Of a stretch of DNA of 62,000 nucleotides, positions 1 through 9,809 are shown in pieces. The stretch is taken from the NCBI GenBank assembly GCA_014529385.2, contig CM043957.1:90421160-90483159 (forward strand), read 5' to 3'. This DNA is from Adiantum capillus-veneris. Lineage: Eukaryota > Streptophyta > Polypodiopsida > Polypodiales > Pteridaceae. Position numbers and translations under genes: made by a program. Within the stretch, counting starts at the first letter, position 1. The number at the start of each line of letters is the position of its first letter. The notes under the pieces are model-generated. The model made no database searches. It was given only the letters and a program-made list of their open reading frames with translations, and had not been told where the DNA came from.

Positions 1-1
1 A

Positions 2-594
2 ACAAGAGGATATAGAGCATGTGTCACATGTGGACCTAGACTGAATGCACGTTGGCCGCCCTCATTGAAGAAGCAAATCTACGAAGGTCATCAAGCGTAT
101 CTTCCAGAGAATCATGTGTTACGCAACGGCTTTTTGGGAAGAGAGACACCGAGGATGTCTGCACAAGCATGGTTAGAGAAAAAGGAGATGTGTGATGACG
201 GATTGTCCCCAGGGATGAAGACACTATCTCTATGGTACGAGTTACCATATTGGCCCCGACTCATGATCAATCACCTGCTCGATCCAATGCACATATTCAA
301 GAATGTGGGTAATCTACTATGGGACCATCTGACCGGCAAGAAAGATACTTTGGGAGCCAGAGTTGACCTTCGAAATGTGGATCATATGGAGCAATATTAG
401 CCGCAAGCAGCGTTGGATTGATAAAACTCCCTAGAGCACCATGGCTTTTCATAGGAGCCCAAGAACGCAAAGCAAAAGAGACCATTCAATCTTTGTGGAC
501 CCCCACTGGCGTAATGCACTCGCTCCGAACGTGTTTTACTAAAGAAGGAAAACATACCGGTTTGAAGTCACACGACTGGCATAAAATGTGTCTG
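2..594 (+). pseudogene. TNP2-like CACTA transposase, central exon (copy A)
   Basis: The reading frame starts at base 2 (TRGYRACVTCGPRLN...) and carries hallmarks of the plant TNP2 transposase domain: KKQIYEGHQAYLPENH, LLDPMHIFKNVGNLLWDHL (the conserved D-x-M-H-I-x-K-N-V core) and GLKSHDWHKM near the end. TNP2 is the nuclear protein that cuts CACTA ends. A GTATGT donor at 595 opens an 88-nt intron whose acceptor AG is at 681-682. Copy B has EQYWPQTT where this copy reads EQY-stop (TGG to TAG at 398-400), followed by small indels around 405-420. It is therefore broken. The N-terminal exons lie outside the window. Confidence 0.85.
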
Positions 595-682
595 GTATGT
601 TCATAGTGGAGTATATCATAGTGGGAATTGTGTAACAAATTTGTGTGTGGACTTTAATATCATTGTTGCACATGTTTTGCAG

Positions 683-2214
683 TTTATTTTACCAGTTGCC
701 ATTGAGGGATGTTTGTCTCTTGACGTCCGTAACACAATCTACAAACTTGCGAAGCTGGTGCAATGGATCTCACAACAGGAGATCAACGTAGACTCCATAC
801 CATTCGCCAAACTAAACGATGCTGAGGTTGTGTGCATGTTTGAGAAACATTTTCCTTCTACCATGCTAACCATTCAGGTGCATCTTCTTGTTCACATAGT
901 TGATGAGGTGGAAATAGCTAGCACAGTACAATCCAAATGGATGTTCTTTTTAGAGCGTTTCATGAAAACGCTCAAGGGATATGTGCGTCATAAGCCATGT
1001 CCGGAGGGTAGCATGGGAGAAGGTTGGCTGGTATCAAAGTCCATAGTGTACATTGGAGAGTGGCTAGACGGATTTGATAAATCCCGGGACACGCTATGGC
1101 GAATCATAGATGATGAGGCCATATCTGGGATTGTCATGTGCAATCTCGGTGTTGAGAAGAAGATGACGGAAGATCTAGAGGCTAAACTCAACCCATTTTG
1201 CATGCTTCACAATCCAGTCATGCAGAAGTGGATTTCAAAATATGAGGATGCAAAGCAAGAGCGACAAAGGGCATGAATCGAGTGGAGACGGGGAAGACGA
1301 CCACCGATGCACTATCCGACGGATCTGGAGAGCCTACCAACATTCATGAGCTTAAGATGGTTGCACAACCAATTGAAAAGCGCACAACAGTGCGGTGAAG
1401 AAGAGTGGGAGTACTCTCGGGGTTGCGCGACCAAGGTAAGTTTGCAATGTATGACTAGGAACTTTCTAGATGTTTGAACGGCCACTCATAATCTTTGTTG
1501 GTTTTAGTATAAGTCATACACAGCAGCATGGTGTAAAGGTCGACATTTTAGGGTGGAACGGATCGGAAAAATTTGTTTTACTCAAGATTGTGGAATCATG
1601 GCAAAATTTGAACAATCTAGTCGATGACTTTCCTTTGATGCAGATCTTGTGGTGGCGGAACTCACTTACTTCGGCACGCTACAAGAGATTTTGAGGATCG
1701 GTTATAGAGGATTTTTTGTCGACTTGTTCAACGTGCAATGGCTCAAGATAATCATGGAGGGTCGCAACGCTACTGTGCGTAGAGGAGAGTTTGGTTTTCT
1801 TGAGGTGGATTCAACTAAGAAATGGACTGACCTAAGAGACACTTTCGTACTACCTGAGCATTGTGAACAAGTAAGTATGTAAATAGTTAACATCCCATTT
1901 TAGAATTTATGTTCTTGGAAGCTCTCATGTAAGTTATGTGGCTCTAGCAGGTGATATTTCATCCTACAAAGTCTGCATCAAACTGGTGGTACATCATAGA
2001 GGTAGCCCCTCGTAGTGCACGAATGTAGGAAGGCTACCATGTGCCAATCACAGTGGCATCAATGCAGGAGATCAGAGAAGATGCTCAGTCAGAAGCCGTG
2101 GAGGTGGTGCCAGACGAACATCAAGCTGCTACTCTCTATGGGGTGCATGCAGAAGATCTACAAAATGAAACAGAGGACATTTGTTTAAACGGAGAGCTCT
2201 ATATAGATATATAA
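683..2214 (+). pseudogene. TNP2 C-terminal exons: DUF4218, DUF4216 and tail (copy A)
   Basis: Three exons follow. Exon 683-1435 is the DUF4218-type region, with LVHIVDEVEIASTVQSKWMF, ERFMKTLKGYVRHK and SIVYIGEWLDGFD, which normally sits downstream of the TNP2 domain. It ends at AAG/gtaag. Exon 1508-1870, after a TTTTAG acceptor, is the DUF4216 region: it opens YKSYTAAWCKGRHF and carries ELTYFGTLQEILRIGYRGFF and an LFNVQW motif. It ends at CAA/gtaagt. Exon 1951-2214 (ASNWWYIIEVAPRSAR... to TAA) is the C-terminal tail, with one in-frame stop. A frameshift before 1649 separates the halves of the DUF4216 exon. Copy B lacks the last exon. Confidence 0.8.
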
Positions 2215-2386
2215 ATTCAGAGTTATGCATTGCCTCTTCCATCACTCAAGTTGAATAGAAGAAGAACGCTTTCTATTGCTGCAAGCCTTTGAACATTCCA
2301 AAGCTACAAGCACCTTCAAGTTCTTGTACGATTCTCCGTTTTGAACAATTTTGCTCTGTTTTGTAAAAACTCTGGCTCTCTAAGTA
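2214..2386 (+). repeat. 173-bp direct repeat, left copy
   Basis: This block (from AATTCAGAGTTATGCA to GGCTCTCTAAGTA) recurs at 2591-2764 with only scattered differences. The two copies flank the HMA exon fragment and its (CT)n tract. Copy B has only one of them (about 34024-34197). The left copy begins at the TNP2 stop codon. Confidence 0.85.
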
Positions 2387-2387
2387 C

Positions 2388-2490
2388 CTTCCATGTTGTA
2401 TAATGCTCTTTTGATTTTGCGCTCACATCTTGGGCAATCCATGGCCACATGCAGCTCCACCACTTGGTTTTCGACTGCAAGATTTGATTG
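2388..2490 (-). pseudogene. Captured exon of a heavy-metal-associated (HMA/HIPP-like) gene
   Basis: Read on the minus strand, against the transposase genes, this encodes QVVELHVAMDCPRCERK followed by IKRALYNMEG. That is the start of an HMA domain, with the M-D-C-x-x-C metal-binding loop of plant metallochaperones (HIPP/HPP family). The frame ends at ...ATGGAAG/GTACTTAG. In this family a conserved intron commonly falls right after the M-x-G motif, so the fragment looks like an exon with its native 5' splice site. Upstream it runs into a (GA)n tract with no obvious start codon in the host style. Copy B carries the same fragment, cut shorter. I infer capture of host sequence by the transposon; the donor gene is not in the window. 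Confidence 0.7.
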
Positions 2491-2492
2491 TG

Positions 2493-2496
<4 letters not shown>

Positions 2497-2581
<85 letters not shown>
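2497..2581. repeat. (CT)n microsatellite
   Basis: About 85 bp of uninterrupted CT lies inside the captured HMA segment. At the same place in copy B (34202-34212) only a very short GA stretch remains, so the tract expanded in copy A or contracted in copy B. Confidence 0.97.
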
Positions 2582-2583
<2 letters not shown>

Positions 2584-2590
2584 AATTGAA

Positions 2591-2764
2591 AATTCAGAGT
2601 TATGCACTTGCCTCTTCCATCACTCAAGTTGAATAGAAGGAGAACGCTTTCTGTTGCTGCTAGCCTTTGAACATTCCAAAGCTACAAGCACCTTCAAGTT
2701 CTTGTATGATTCTCCATTTTGAACAATTTTGCTCCGTTTTGTAAAAACTCTGGCTCTCTAAGTA
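2591..2764 (+). repeat. 173-bp direct repeat, right copy
   Basis: Second copy of the block at 2214-2386. It is followed by a short tandem motif built from ATGCGTCATTGCGTCATTGT at about 2765-2815, then the leader of the TNPA-like gene. Confidence 0.85.
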
Positions 2765-2974
2765 TTTGCGTCATTGCGTCATTGTATTTATATGCGTCAT
2801 TGCGTCATTGTATTCAATGGTCTTTGCATCCACTCCAGGTACGTATGCTCTCGGTATGTTCTCACAAGCAGAGACGACGAGCACCTCTCTCTCTCTCTCT
2901 ATCTATCTACTTGTGCATGTTTCTACTCCATTCATTCAATATTAAGTTTAAATGTTCGTGTGTTTAATGTAGGT

Positions 2975-4279
2975 ATGGATGATGAGGAGTTTCTATCTTC
3001 TTTGTCACCCCAGCAGAGACAGTGGTACGTGGAGCGTCATCGCTCTGGTGCACCATCCCGCGTTCCTACTCCATCCGCATCTCCCTCTATTTCGGAGCAT
3101 TCAGCACGCTCCGAAGCTTCGGTGTTGACAAGATGATCTTCACACTCGTCTAGGCACCGGCGCTCTAGTGGTGGCAATGGTGGTTTTTGTGGGGATGCTT
3201 CCACCGTGATTCGACACCGCCTCGTGTTTGATGAGGCTCTTTACCCTCCCCTTCTTTGCCCGTCCCGACACCAACCATGGCATTGCCATTGACACGAGGT
3301 TTTGCATGGCTGACTGCCGTTCCCCATAGCTACACACCACTAGCTACTCCTCCAGGACTCACTCCAGTGGACACTCCTCGCTTCGAGGCTCAGACTCCAT
3401 CGGAGACATCTAGCGTCCGTACCCCTGTTGACACGCCGCTAGATACCCCTGTCGGGACACTCAGGTTCACACGTCAGCAGCGAGAGGGCTTGCCTTACTC
3501 CATCGAAATTAGCGGCGGCATCATCTTGGATGATAAAGGCAAGAAGGTGATTTTGCGCATGCGCGGTCTTTTCTCTCAGGTGTTTAGACACTACATACTA
3601 AACGCGTGGAGTGAAGTACCGAATAAATTAAAAGACAGAGTCATCAGCATGCTTCATGACGAGTTTCCTGTTCCAACAAGGGATGTTCGCTTCAATGAAG
3701 ATGTGATGAAGGTTTGAATGCACGCATACTGCAAGCAGAAGCCTTCTAAAGTGCAAAAAGCAATCAAGCATGGGTGGAGCAGACCAGATTGGCTGGCCAA
3801 AAAAGATTGGAAGCACGCAAAGAAAGAAGCGCACAAGAATCTCGACAAGTGGAAGCAACAAAAGGAGGCAGCCAAAGCGCGAGTAGAGGCAGGGAGCTTG
3901 CACCACTTGGGGAGCGGCGGGTGGGCATCATTTGAGGCCGATTTTGTAGTGTTTTTGCATCTATGTTTGATAGTTTAGGGTTTATGGGATTTTAAATTCT
4001 AACATAATGGATTCTTTGTATGTTTTGACAATGGTCGTTTACAAGACGTGATCCCACACCGTACAAGCGTGAGTATGCAGGCAGGAAGGGCTTAAACGCC
4101 CTTATAGACGTCCTGAGTTCTCACGGCGGCATGGTTAGTATTAGGGTTTATTCCTTTCTATTTATTGTATTGTTTTATAAACGTCACTATATCTTTATAC
4201 TTACAAAAGGCTATCTTATTGTTTTTTTTTTGCAGAATCCGACAGATACGTTGCTTGGACGCGATGAGACGTCTGATTA
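2975..4279 (+). pseudogene. TNPA-like plant transposase protein (Ptta/En/Spm), copy A
   Basis: This is the second gene of the CACTA element. It starts MDDEEFLSSLSPQQRQWYVE and has a Pro/Ser/Thr-rich segment with repeated TPxxTP and VDTP units. The plant transposase domain follows, with GLPYSIEISGGIILDDKGKK, the RHYILNAWSEVPNKLKDRV helix and a basic helix with HGWSRPDWLAKKDWKHAKKE. TNPA-type proteins bind subterminal repeats. Exons are 2975-3945, 4032-4133 (GRDPT.., LNALIDVLSSHGG) and 4236-4279 (NPTDTLLGRDETSD-stop). There are frameshifts near 3136, and a stop (AGGTTTGA) joins two frames at 3717. Relative to copy B, the first intron has lost its splice sites (donor GTAAGTG to GTAGTG; acceptor CAG to CAA). 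Confidence 0.8.
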
Positions 4280-4455
4280 GACGACGTCAGTTTAGCCATA
4301 ACTAGATAGCATTAGTTTCTTCTTGTCATAGCTTATGTATCATGAGACGACTTTTATACGTCTTTTTGAAAACCATGTATATTTTTTAAATAATGACAAT
4401 GGTTTGTAACTATTACATTTGCAAAGATTAACAATCAAGTGATTTTGCCTATGTG

Positions 4456-4537
4456 CTTCTCCTCATAATGGGGGCCTTACAAATGTGCGCTTTTACCACA
4501 GAAAATTACAAGGGTAAATCAAGCTCCATACTTAACA
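4456..4537 (-). repeat. Copia1 3' LTR, truncated stub
   Basis: Only the first 82 bp of the LTR (TGTTAAGTATGGAGC... on the minus strand, reaching the GGCCCCCATTATGAGGAG segment) remain. They match the outer end of the 5' LTR at 8181-8262. The stub ends where CACTA sequence begins. Confidence 0.9.
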
Positions 4538-4597
4538 ATCTCCCACTTGGAGACTGATCTCCAAACCAAACTTGTGACTGCTTTCCATTCTGGCTTC

Positions 4598-6757
4598 TTA
4601 TCCTTGAATGCCGATTGAAGATGAGCAAAAGCTCAACTTCTCCTTGTTGACCACCTTTGTAAACATGTCTGCAGGATTTTCACTTGTATGCACCTTTCCT
4701 AGCTTTAGTTGTCCCTCTTCCAAAAGAGTGCGTATGAAGTGATATCTCACCTCAATGAGCTTTGTCCTTGAATGAAAGGCTGAGTTCTTCGCAAGATGGA
4801 TAGCGCTTTGGCTATCACTGTACAAGACACAATTGTCTTGTTTGAATCCAAGCTCTTATAAGAATCTGTGAAGCCACAGAATTTCTTTGCTTGCCTCCGT
4901 CATTGCTACATACTCTGCTTCCGTGGTAGAAAGTGAAACCACTTTCTGCAGCTTTGAAGCCCAGCTTACTGCGGTGCCTCCAACCGTGAACACATAGCCA
5001 GTAGTGCTCCTTCGAGTATCTTTGTCACCTGCCATATCTGCATCAGCATACCCTTCTAGAAAAATATCAGTTCCTCCAAAATACAAAGCATTTGTTGTTG
5101 TCCCTTTTAGATACCTAAGTATCCACTTCACAGCTTGCCAATGCTCTTTACCTGGGTTGTCCATGAACCTACTCACAACTCCCACTGCATGTGCAATGTC
5201 TGGCCTTGTCCAGACCATAGCATACATTAGAGAACCTACCGCTGCAGCATATGGAACTTTAGACATATAGGCTATCTCCTCTTGTGTCTTTGGACACATA
5301 TCCTTCGTTAGTTTAAAATGACCAGCCAAAGGTGTAGAAACTGGTTTTGCATTTTGCATTGCAAACCTTTCTAGTACCTTCTTGATGTAATCTTCTTGAG
5401 ATAGCTTTATTGTCTTCTTCGTCATGTCCCTTGATATTTTCATACCAAGTATCCTCTTTGCAGCACCTAAATCTTTCATTGAAAAAGATTTGGACAGCTC
5501 CTCTTTTAGGTCTTTGATGTCCTGCATGTTAGCACTTGCAATCAACATGTCATCAACATACAACATTAGGATGATGAATTTCCCATCTCCCAAATTCTCC
5601 GTGTAGACGCAGTGATCCGAGTTGCATCTTGTGAATCCATGATCCAACATCCATCGATCAAACTTCAATTACCATTGTCTTGATGCTTGCTTTAAACCAT
5701 ACAAGCTCTTCTTTAATCTGCAAACCATTTTCTCCTTAACTTTTACTTCATACCCCTTTGGTTGAAGCATGTAGATTTCCTCCTCTAAGTCAACGTGAGG
5801 GAATGCCGTATTTACATCCATTTGCTCGAGATTTAGATCATGAGTAGCGACAAGGCTTAAGACAAGCCTAATTGAGTTCATTTTTACAACAGGAGAAAAT
5901 ATTTCATTGAAGTCAATACCTTTCTTTTGAGAAAATCCTTTTACCACAAGCCTAGACTTGTACCTTTTCTTCCCACCTTCTTCTTCCTTTAGCTTGTACA
6001 CCCGTTTGTTTTGAAGTGCCCGCTTACCTTTAGGCAACTCAACCAACTCCCATGTTTGGTTGCGATGTAGTGAGTCCATCTCCACTTGCATGCTCTTCGT
6101 CCATTCTTCTTTGGATTCATGTTGCATAGCTTCTTCATATGATTCCGGCTCTCCAGAATCTGAGATCAAGAGATGGTTGAAGGAAGGAACAAACCTTTCT
6201 GGAGGTCTACTTGCTCTTGTAGATCTTGGGGGAATAGGTTGAGGCTCCTCATTTGGTTGACGTTGTTGCACATTGTCACCGTTTGCAGTCCTTGAGTCTT
6301 CACCGTCCTCAAGCTCCATGTACTCATCACGTGTTTCTTTTGTTTGTTTTCTTTCCAAGTAATCTTTGTACATATTTTGTTCGTTAAAAATTACATCCCT
6401 ACTCCTTAAGATTTTACCATCTTCAGGATTCCATAGGCGATACCCAAAGTCTCCTTCTCCATAGCCAATGAAGAAACACTTTTTGGACTTTGCATCTAGC
6501 TTTGATCTTAGGCTTCTATCTATGTGCATGAAAGCCTCACACCCAAACACTTTGAGAAATGCATAATTCATCGATTTACCTGTCCATGCCTCTTCTGGAA
6601 CTCCCCCATCCAATGCCGTTGAGGGTGACCGATTGATTAAGTACACAGACGTACTTACAACTTCCGCCCAAAGCTCAAGCGGTAGGCCTGCATGTAGTCG
6701 CATGCTTCGTGCTCGTTCCATGATTGTCCTGTTCATCCTTTCCAAAATCCTTTCTTG
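4598..6757 (-). pseudogene. Copia1 pol: partial integrase, reverse transcriptase, RNase H
   Basis: On the minus strand the frame begins in the second half of integrase (MNRTIMERARSMR, LWAEVVSTSVYLINRSPS, then KVFGCEAFMHI). A linker with SRASRPPERF-like residues follows, and then RT: ELVELPKGKRALQNKRVYKL, SRLVVKGFSQKKGIDFNEIF, LEQMDVNTAF, KKSLYGLKQA and LMLYVDDMLIA. RNase H follows with GYADADMAGD, STTEAEYVAMTEASKE and SDSQSAIHLAKN, then ENPADMFTKVV. Only two in-frame stops interrupt it: after SRQW (5666-5668) and after LHRFL (4853-4855). The rest is open, which suggests a fairly recent copy. It normally copies RNA to DNA in cytoplasmic particles. With no protease or integrase core it cannot be autonomous. 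Confidence 0.9.
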
Positions 6758-7470
6758 CCGCAGTTCCAACATTCAAGAACTGACTTTGTGCGTGACTTGC
6801 TCCGCCTTGAGCGATCACGACCCTTTTGGTTTTTGAACCTCTTCTTAGGCCTTCCTCTTGTTTCCACTGATAGTGCAACACTTGATGATTCTCCTGTGCT
6901 TCTCCTTCTCATTTCCTCGCTTAGGAGAACACCCACAACATCATCAAACTTAAGAGTATTTGTGCCAGAGATAGAATTACTTACAGCCATCACAAGGCTG
7001 TCCCAACTATCCGGTAGAGATGATAGTATAAGGAGAGCTCGCACTTCGTCATCGAAATTGATTTTCACTGATCAAAGTTGACTTATGTTTGTGTTAAAGT
7101 CATTTAGGTGTTCTGCAACTGAACCATTCTGTGCCATCTTTAGATTGAACAAGCGCTTCATAAGAAATACCTTATTGGATGCCGATGGTTTCTCGTAGAA
7201 GTCGTCAAGTGACTTCATCAAGTCCTTCGCGGTCTTCATCTCCGAAACATTGAAGGCCACCGTTGACGCCAAGCTTAACCGGATTGTTCCCAGTGCCTTT
7301 CGATCAAGGACAATCCATGCTTCATCTGCCATTGTTGCGGGCTTCTTCGCAAGACCGCCTAGTGGCAAATAGAGGTCCTTCTGGTAGAGATAGTCTTCAA
7401 TCTGCATCTTCCAATGTTGGTAGTTTTTGCCGTTGAACTTCTCAATCTTGAGCTTCCCTTCCTCCGCCAT
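6733..7470 (-). pseudogene. Copia1 gag (UBN2-type) with truncated zinc knuckle
   Basis: The start at 7470 gives MAEEGKLKIEKFNGKNYQHW, the typical copia gag opening, matching the second copy at 61245. It continues through LASTVAFNVSEMKTAKDLMK and NGSVAEHLNDFNTNISQL. A stop or frameshift near 7070 precedes SISGTNTLKFDDVVGVLLSEEMRRR and an RNA-binding knuckle, ECWNCGKKG. After CWNCGKK the sequence runs straight into integrase codons near 6755. The His and last Cys of the CCHC knuckle are gone. Gag forms the particle that packages element RNA. Confidence 0.88.
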
Positions 7471-7530
7471 AACTCCCACTCAATTCAAGGATTCCTTTCC
7501 TTGAGATAATTTAGCTACGAGCAAACCTTG

Positions 7531-7541
7531 CTCTGATACCA
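7531..7541 (-). other. Copia1 primer-binding site
   Basis: The complement reads TGGTATCAGAG(C), the classic initiator-Met tRNA primer site of plant copia elements, two bases inside the LTR end (7544). It fixes the element as minus-strand. Confidence 0.88.
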
Positions 7542-7543
7542 GT

Positions 7544-8262
7544 TGTTAGGAAATAAGACGTAGCTAAATAGATAATTGAGTAGATTACTTAATGGAGAGA
7601 GACAGATTTACATACACAAGATTATAGAGTAGAGAGAGAGAGAGAGAGAGTACACACGATATACGTGGTTCACCCAATGTGGGCTACGTCCACGGGAAAG
7701 CAGCCACTCAATGGCTTTAGTACTTCAAAACAAGAAGTAGTTTACAAAGGGATTATACCCTTAATGGAGCTCCCGCCTTGCTTCACTCTCACCACCTCAC
7801 ACTCACCTTGTTGCATCAACTTCACACTATGAAATGTGTGTAGAAATGGCCTCCTTTTATAGGCCAAAAGGGCTACCCTCTCTTATGAGAGACAGCCATG
7901 TGTAGCCGCCCTTGTGCGAATAAGTCCAAATCGGACCCTCCAATCCGCCCATGTTTGGCCGCCCTTGAGAAGACAAGTCCGCTTTTGAATTCGGCCACCG
8001 GCCACTGACTTCCGACCACCGGCCAACCGAACGGTTGTTTTCCGACCACTTTCCGACCACCGTCCGGCCATAATATTCCGGCGAAAAAAAGTCTCGGGGG
8101 CGGAGCCTTTAAAGTTGCCCCTGATTCTTGTCTGTGAAAATTTTTGTTTCCGGTGAGTGATTTTCCTTCACCCACGATGGCTTCTCCTCATAATGGGGGC
8201 CTTACAAATGTGCGCTTTTACCATAGAAAATTACAAGGGTAAATTAGGCTCCATACTTAACA
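7544..8262 (-). repeat. Copia1 5' LTR (719 bp)
   Basis: On the minus strand it runs TGTTAAGTATGG... to ...TTTCCTAACA and is followed by the primer site. It contains a GGCCGG-rich patch (about 7990-8075), a TATAAAAGGAGG TATA-like box (complement near 7855) and a short (GA)n run at 7628-7650. The homologous LTR at 60339-61172 is longer because its GGCCGG patch is expanded. Confidence 0.92.
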
Positions 8263-9640
8263 CTCAAAGTGGCCACAATAGGTTGCTTCTTGCTCAACCA
8301 TGATATACATGAACTGCCAAGCATGAAACAAAAACCACTTATGGACACTCACGTGTCAAAACAACCAGCCCAATCTGAGTCCAAAAAAGGATGTAAGTCT
8401 GGCGGCAATGATCTCCCCCTGGGATAAAACAAGCCAAGATGTAAAGTGCCACTAAGGTAGAAAAAAATACTCTTGACAGCCTGCCAATGCTTAGAACCTG
8501 GGCTATGCATAAATGTGTTGACCTGTGAGACTGCAAACTGAATATCTGGCCTCATGTTGCATACATAAATGAGGCATCCAACAGCAGTTTGGTAAAGAGT
8601 GACATTTGCAGGATCACTGGCATCATGTAGACTCAATTTCAAACCTGTTTCCATGGGAGTGGCAATAGGTTTACAATGCTCAAGTCCAAACTTACAGATT
8701 TTGATACCCTAATGCGAGTCATAAAGAGAATGCAACAATGTCTCTATGTAACTTTTCTAACACAAGGCAATACCACCATCACACTGCCTAAAATGTATGC
8801 CCAAGTAATGATGCAACTGCCCCAAATCTTTCATCTTGAAAGTAGCATTCAAATCAGCCTTAAATTCAGCAATATGTCTCTCATTTGGTCCAGTGATCAG
8901 CAAATCATCTACATAAAGAACCACAAAAGTACATCACCCTCATGCTTTACATACAATGTGCTTTCTTTTGGATTGTTACGAAAGCCTTGTTTGACCAAAT
9001 GAGTGTTAGCTTTCTCATACCAAGCACGAGGAGATTGCTTCAACCCATACAAAGCCTTGTTACATTTTCACACTTTGTCCTCTTCTCCTTTCTTGACAAA
9101 ACCGCGAGGTTGCGTTACATAAACTTCCTCAAATATGTCACCATTCGAGAAAGCAGTAACAATGTTTGGTTGATGCACATCCCAACCAAAATGAGCTGCC
9201 AATGCACATAGAAAATGCACAGTAGTCATATGACAAGTGGGAGCAAAAGTCTCTTCATAATCTATGCCTTTTTGTTGTGCATAACCCTTTGCAACAAGTC
9301 AAGACTTATGGCAATCGATCTCACCATCTAGCTTGCATTTCAACTTGTAAACCCACTTCATACCAATGGCCTTTTTCCCAGGAGGCAAATCACATAAAGT
9401 CCATATGTCATTTTCTATAAGTGCATCATATTCTGATTGCATGGCAACCATCCAATTTTTTGAATTTTGTGCTTCCTCAAAAGACAGAGGTTCCTTAACA
9501 TCACGTAAGCTAGACACAACCAAAGCATAACAATCGGATGCATAAGATGCATGGAAAAGCCTAAACGAGTACGACTATACAAAGGTGCATCCAATTTATT
9601 GTCACGCAAAGTGTGCACTAGCCATTTTAGCATACCTCTA
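8263..9640 (-). pseudogene. Copia2 RT and partial RNase H
   Basis: The RT starts with LRDVKEPLSFEEAQNSKNW and DLPPGKKAIGMKWVYKL. At 9299-9301 it has a TGA where the family has the Arg of [10 protein letters not shown]. The middle reads [16 protein letters not shown]-stop-KCNKALYGL (TGA near 9070), and the active-site YVDDLL is at about 8895-8910, shifted in frame. The last part, TAVGCLIYVCNMRPDIQFAV to DSDWAGCFDT, is open at 8349-8654. Both TGA codons are also present in the second copy at 52197 and near 52426. Confidence 0.88.
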
Positions 9641-9809
9641 GCCTGCTCATTTCAGCCCTTTCCTCAGCAAGTACATCATGTACATCTGCATCACTAATAG
9701 GCTGATCTATAATATTTTTGGAAACCCCCATAGGCTATACATTTGCCTCATTGGAATTTACATTCGAACTTCCACTACTAAAAAGAGGCAAGAAAGTGTC
9801 ATAAATGTC

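Larger units (their letters stand above)
1..4455 (+). mobile_element. CACTA (En/Spm) transposon copy A, 3' part
   Basis: This is the downstream part of a CACTA DNA transposon that enters from the left edge. It holds the TNP2 transposase from mid-protein to its stop at 2214, a captured HMA exon, a (CT)n tract, and the TNPA-like gene ending at 4279. It is the inverted counterpart of 32425-36244 in CACTA copy B. Homology stops at 4455, where the sequence switches abruptly to a copia LTR fragment, so the 3' terminal repeat and its TSD are missing. Unlike copy B, it keeps the last TNP2 exon. Element identity is firm; the upstream end is outside the window. Confidence 0.9.
4456..8262 (-). mobile_element. 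Copia1: internally deleted Ty1/copia retrotransposon
   Basis: Minus-strand copia element with the order 5' LTR (7544-8262), Met-tRNA primer site, gag, integrase C-terminal half, RT, RNase H, polypurine tract (CCAAGTGGGAGAT, complement of 4538-4550) and an 82-bp stub of 3' LTR (4456-4537). The gag zinc knuckle is joined directly to mid-integrase, so protease and the integrase catalytic core are missing. On its upper side it interrupts the RNase H region of Copia2; on its lower side it abuts CACTA copy A. That means the lost 3' LTR and the rest of Copia2 went in one or more deletions. A second member begins at 60339. Confidence 0.92.

Noticed and set aside
2316-2627. RERERE-rich frame as a protein
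   Set aside because: The body of the frame is the (CT)n tract; only the HMA-like end is meaningful.
9299-9301. TGA in Copia2 RT as programmed readthrough
   Set aside because: Copia elements usually have one continuous frame, and further stops and frameshifts follow; shared decay is simpler.
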